Shown piece by piece: positions 6,032 to 6,560 of a stretch of 6,560 nucleotides of DNA. The stretch comes from Bacteroidota bacterium. GTDB taxonomy: Bacteria; Bacteroidota; Bacteroidia; Flavobacteriales_D; Sanyastnellaceae. The notes beneath the pieces are model-generated. The model was not told the origin of the DNA. It worked only from the letters and a program-made list of their open reading frames with translations, and did not search any database. The stretch is from contig JAQCID010000065.1 in assembly GCA_027618855.1 (NCBI GenBank), forward strand, positions 1 to 6,560. Direction: 5' to 3'. Made by a program: the position numbers and the translations under genes. How positions within the stretch are numbered: the first letter of the stretch is position 1; each line of letters opens with the position of its first letter.

Positions 6032-6560
6032 CTATTCGCAAATGCTACCAAACACACTAAGGATTAATAATATATCTGCAACTGTGACGTACCCATCCTG
6101 ATTTATATCATGGGCGCATGATGATGAACATCCGAATTCACTTAGTACTCCATCAGAGTTTAAATCCTCACTGCATAATGTATCACAGACTCCATCTCCA
6201 TTAATGTCATTGAGGCATTCACAATAACAGTCTTCGTAAGTCACACAATTCACTTCATCAACATCAATGAAGGTAACGGTATAAGTTAATGGATCCAAAA
6301 TCTCACATCCACAATCAACGACGATATAATCCATCGTTTCGCACGCGTCACAAATACCATCTTCATCTAAATCTCCAGCTGTGCAATTGCCATCACAATC
6401 ATACCCGAACTCAGCGAATATACAGCTCCCATCATCTGTGATGGCATTGGAATCATAGTTGCATGCTGTTGAATCTGTACATCCGTTGTAAACGACAGAG
6501 GTGTCAGTAATTTTATAGATATTTCCATTGTAAAGCCCTGCATAGTATAATTCTCCATTG
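6032..6560 (-). CDS. Cys-rich secreted protein with CTDSTACNY repeat and dockerin-like C-terminus, N-terminus outside window
   Basis: This is one minus-strand frame, open from the right edge to the TAG at 6032-6034, with 175 residues visible. It does not begin at the internal ATG 6332-6334; the frame runs unbroken upstream. The visible start, NGELYYAGLYNGNIYKITD, resembles a beta-propeller or repeat strand. Next comes CTDSTACNYDSNAITDDGSC, a cysteine repeat that I know from very large surface proteins of marine Flavobacteriales, then GYDCDGNC and the Asp-rich Ca-binding-type stretches DLDEDGICD and DINGDGVCD. The C-terminus carries a dockerin-like pair ending SVFGSICE. The first repeat is shortened (EDLNSDG then VLSEFGC); the second (DINQDGYVTVAD) is intact. 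There are 18 cysteines in 175 residues, which suggests a disulfide-rich extracellular protein. No T9SS tail follows, so the dockerin-like pair occupies the C-terminal position. The function is unknown. Confidence 0.8.
   Translation of the reverse strand, partial: NGELYYAGLYNGNIYKITDTSVVYNGCTDSTACNYDSNAITDDGSCIFAEFGYDCDGNCTAGDLDEDGICDACETMDYIVVDCGCEILDPLTYTVTFIDVDEVNCVTYEDCYCECLNDINGDGVCDTLCSEDLNSDGVLSEFGCSSSCAHDINQDGYVTVADILLILSVFGSICE
6035..6169 (-). repeat. C-terminal dockerin-like cassette, copy with 27-base gap
   Basis: This is the second copy of the cassette that ends the glycosidase-like protein. EDLNSDG (6149-6169) joins directly to VLSEFGC (6128-6148). The nine residues TVNVPDLLN of the intact copy (3433-3459) have no counterpart. 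The second half (DINQDG, YVTVADILLILSVFGSICE) is complete. The first Ca loop here therefore lacks its second half and the helix that should follow. Confidence 0.75.

Noticed and set aside
6002..6039. Repeated TATTCGC, an 8-base palindrome and a G-rich run downstream of the Cys-rich gene
   Set aside because: The repeats are very short, only two G runs exist (too few for a G-quadruplex), and no hairpin with a T tract forms.
6032..6334. Separate 100-residue gene starting at the ATG 6332-6334
   Set aside because: The same frame is open upstream to the window edge and encodes recognisable Cys repeats, so this ATG is an internal methionine.
6367..6558. Minus-strand 63-codon frame near the right edge
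   Set aside because: It is out of frame with the Cys-rich protein, whose repeat signature CTDSTACNY...DDGSC identifies the real frame.
3316..6560. Cellulosome locus
   Set aside because: Dockerin-like loops are present, but there is no cohesin, scaffoldin or carbohydrate-binding module in the window, and such loops are common in exported flavobacterial proteins.

Overview
The window looks like a piece of a Bacteroidota chromosome, most likely a marine Flavobacteriales-type organism. The evidence is a type IX secretion (T9SS) C-terminal sorting tail, a 'CTDSTACNY...DDGSC' cysteine repeat and paired dockerin-like Ca-binding loops that I associate with that group, a Sec lipoprotein, and starts without clear Shine-Dalgarno sequences. 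All seven genes I can support lie on the minus strand, so transcription runs from the right edge to the left edge. No gap between genes exceeds about 100 bases. No RNA gene, insertion sequence, CRISPR array or integrase was seen.

Right part (about 3316-6560), in transcription order, encodes exported proteins: (i) the C-terminal part of a Cys-rich secreted protein ending in dockerin-like repeats, whose frame continues past the right edge; (ii) a 163-residue secreted protein with one N-terminal dockerin-like loop and a short T9SS tail; (iii) a 134-residue lipoprotein of unknown function; (iv) a 536-residue secreted protein with a clan GH-A-like TIM barrel, a beta-sandwich and a C-terminal dockerin-like pair. 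Proteins (i) and (iv) end in the same C-terminal cassette, similar even at DNA level. The copy in (i) lacks nine residues inside its first Ca-binding repeat. Protein (iv) appears to lack the nucleophile glutamate expected of clan GH-A.

Left part (1-3244) encodes envelope and metabolic functions: a GMC flavoprotein oxidoreductase of the actinobacterial cholesterol-oxidase-like (ChoD) type with a CX2CX2CX3C cysteine cluster; a small Pmp3/YqaE membrane protein; and, at 1-1316, an O-antigen ligase/polymerase-family membrane protein cut by the left edge. This last gene has no stop codon inside the window, so a search for closed reading frames would miss it. I read it by translating the minus strand by hand.

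No single pathway joins all seven genes. The best-supported theme is cell-surface and exported proteins. I found no clear evidence of a new defence or mobile system. The most unusual items are the apparent pseudo-glycosidase and the shared, partly broken dockerin-like C-terminal cassette.
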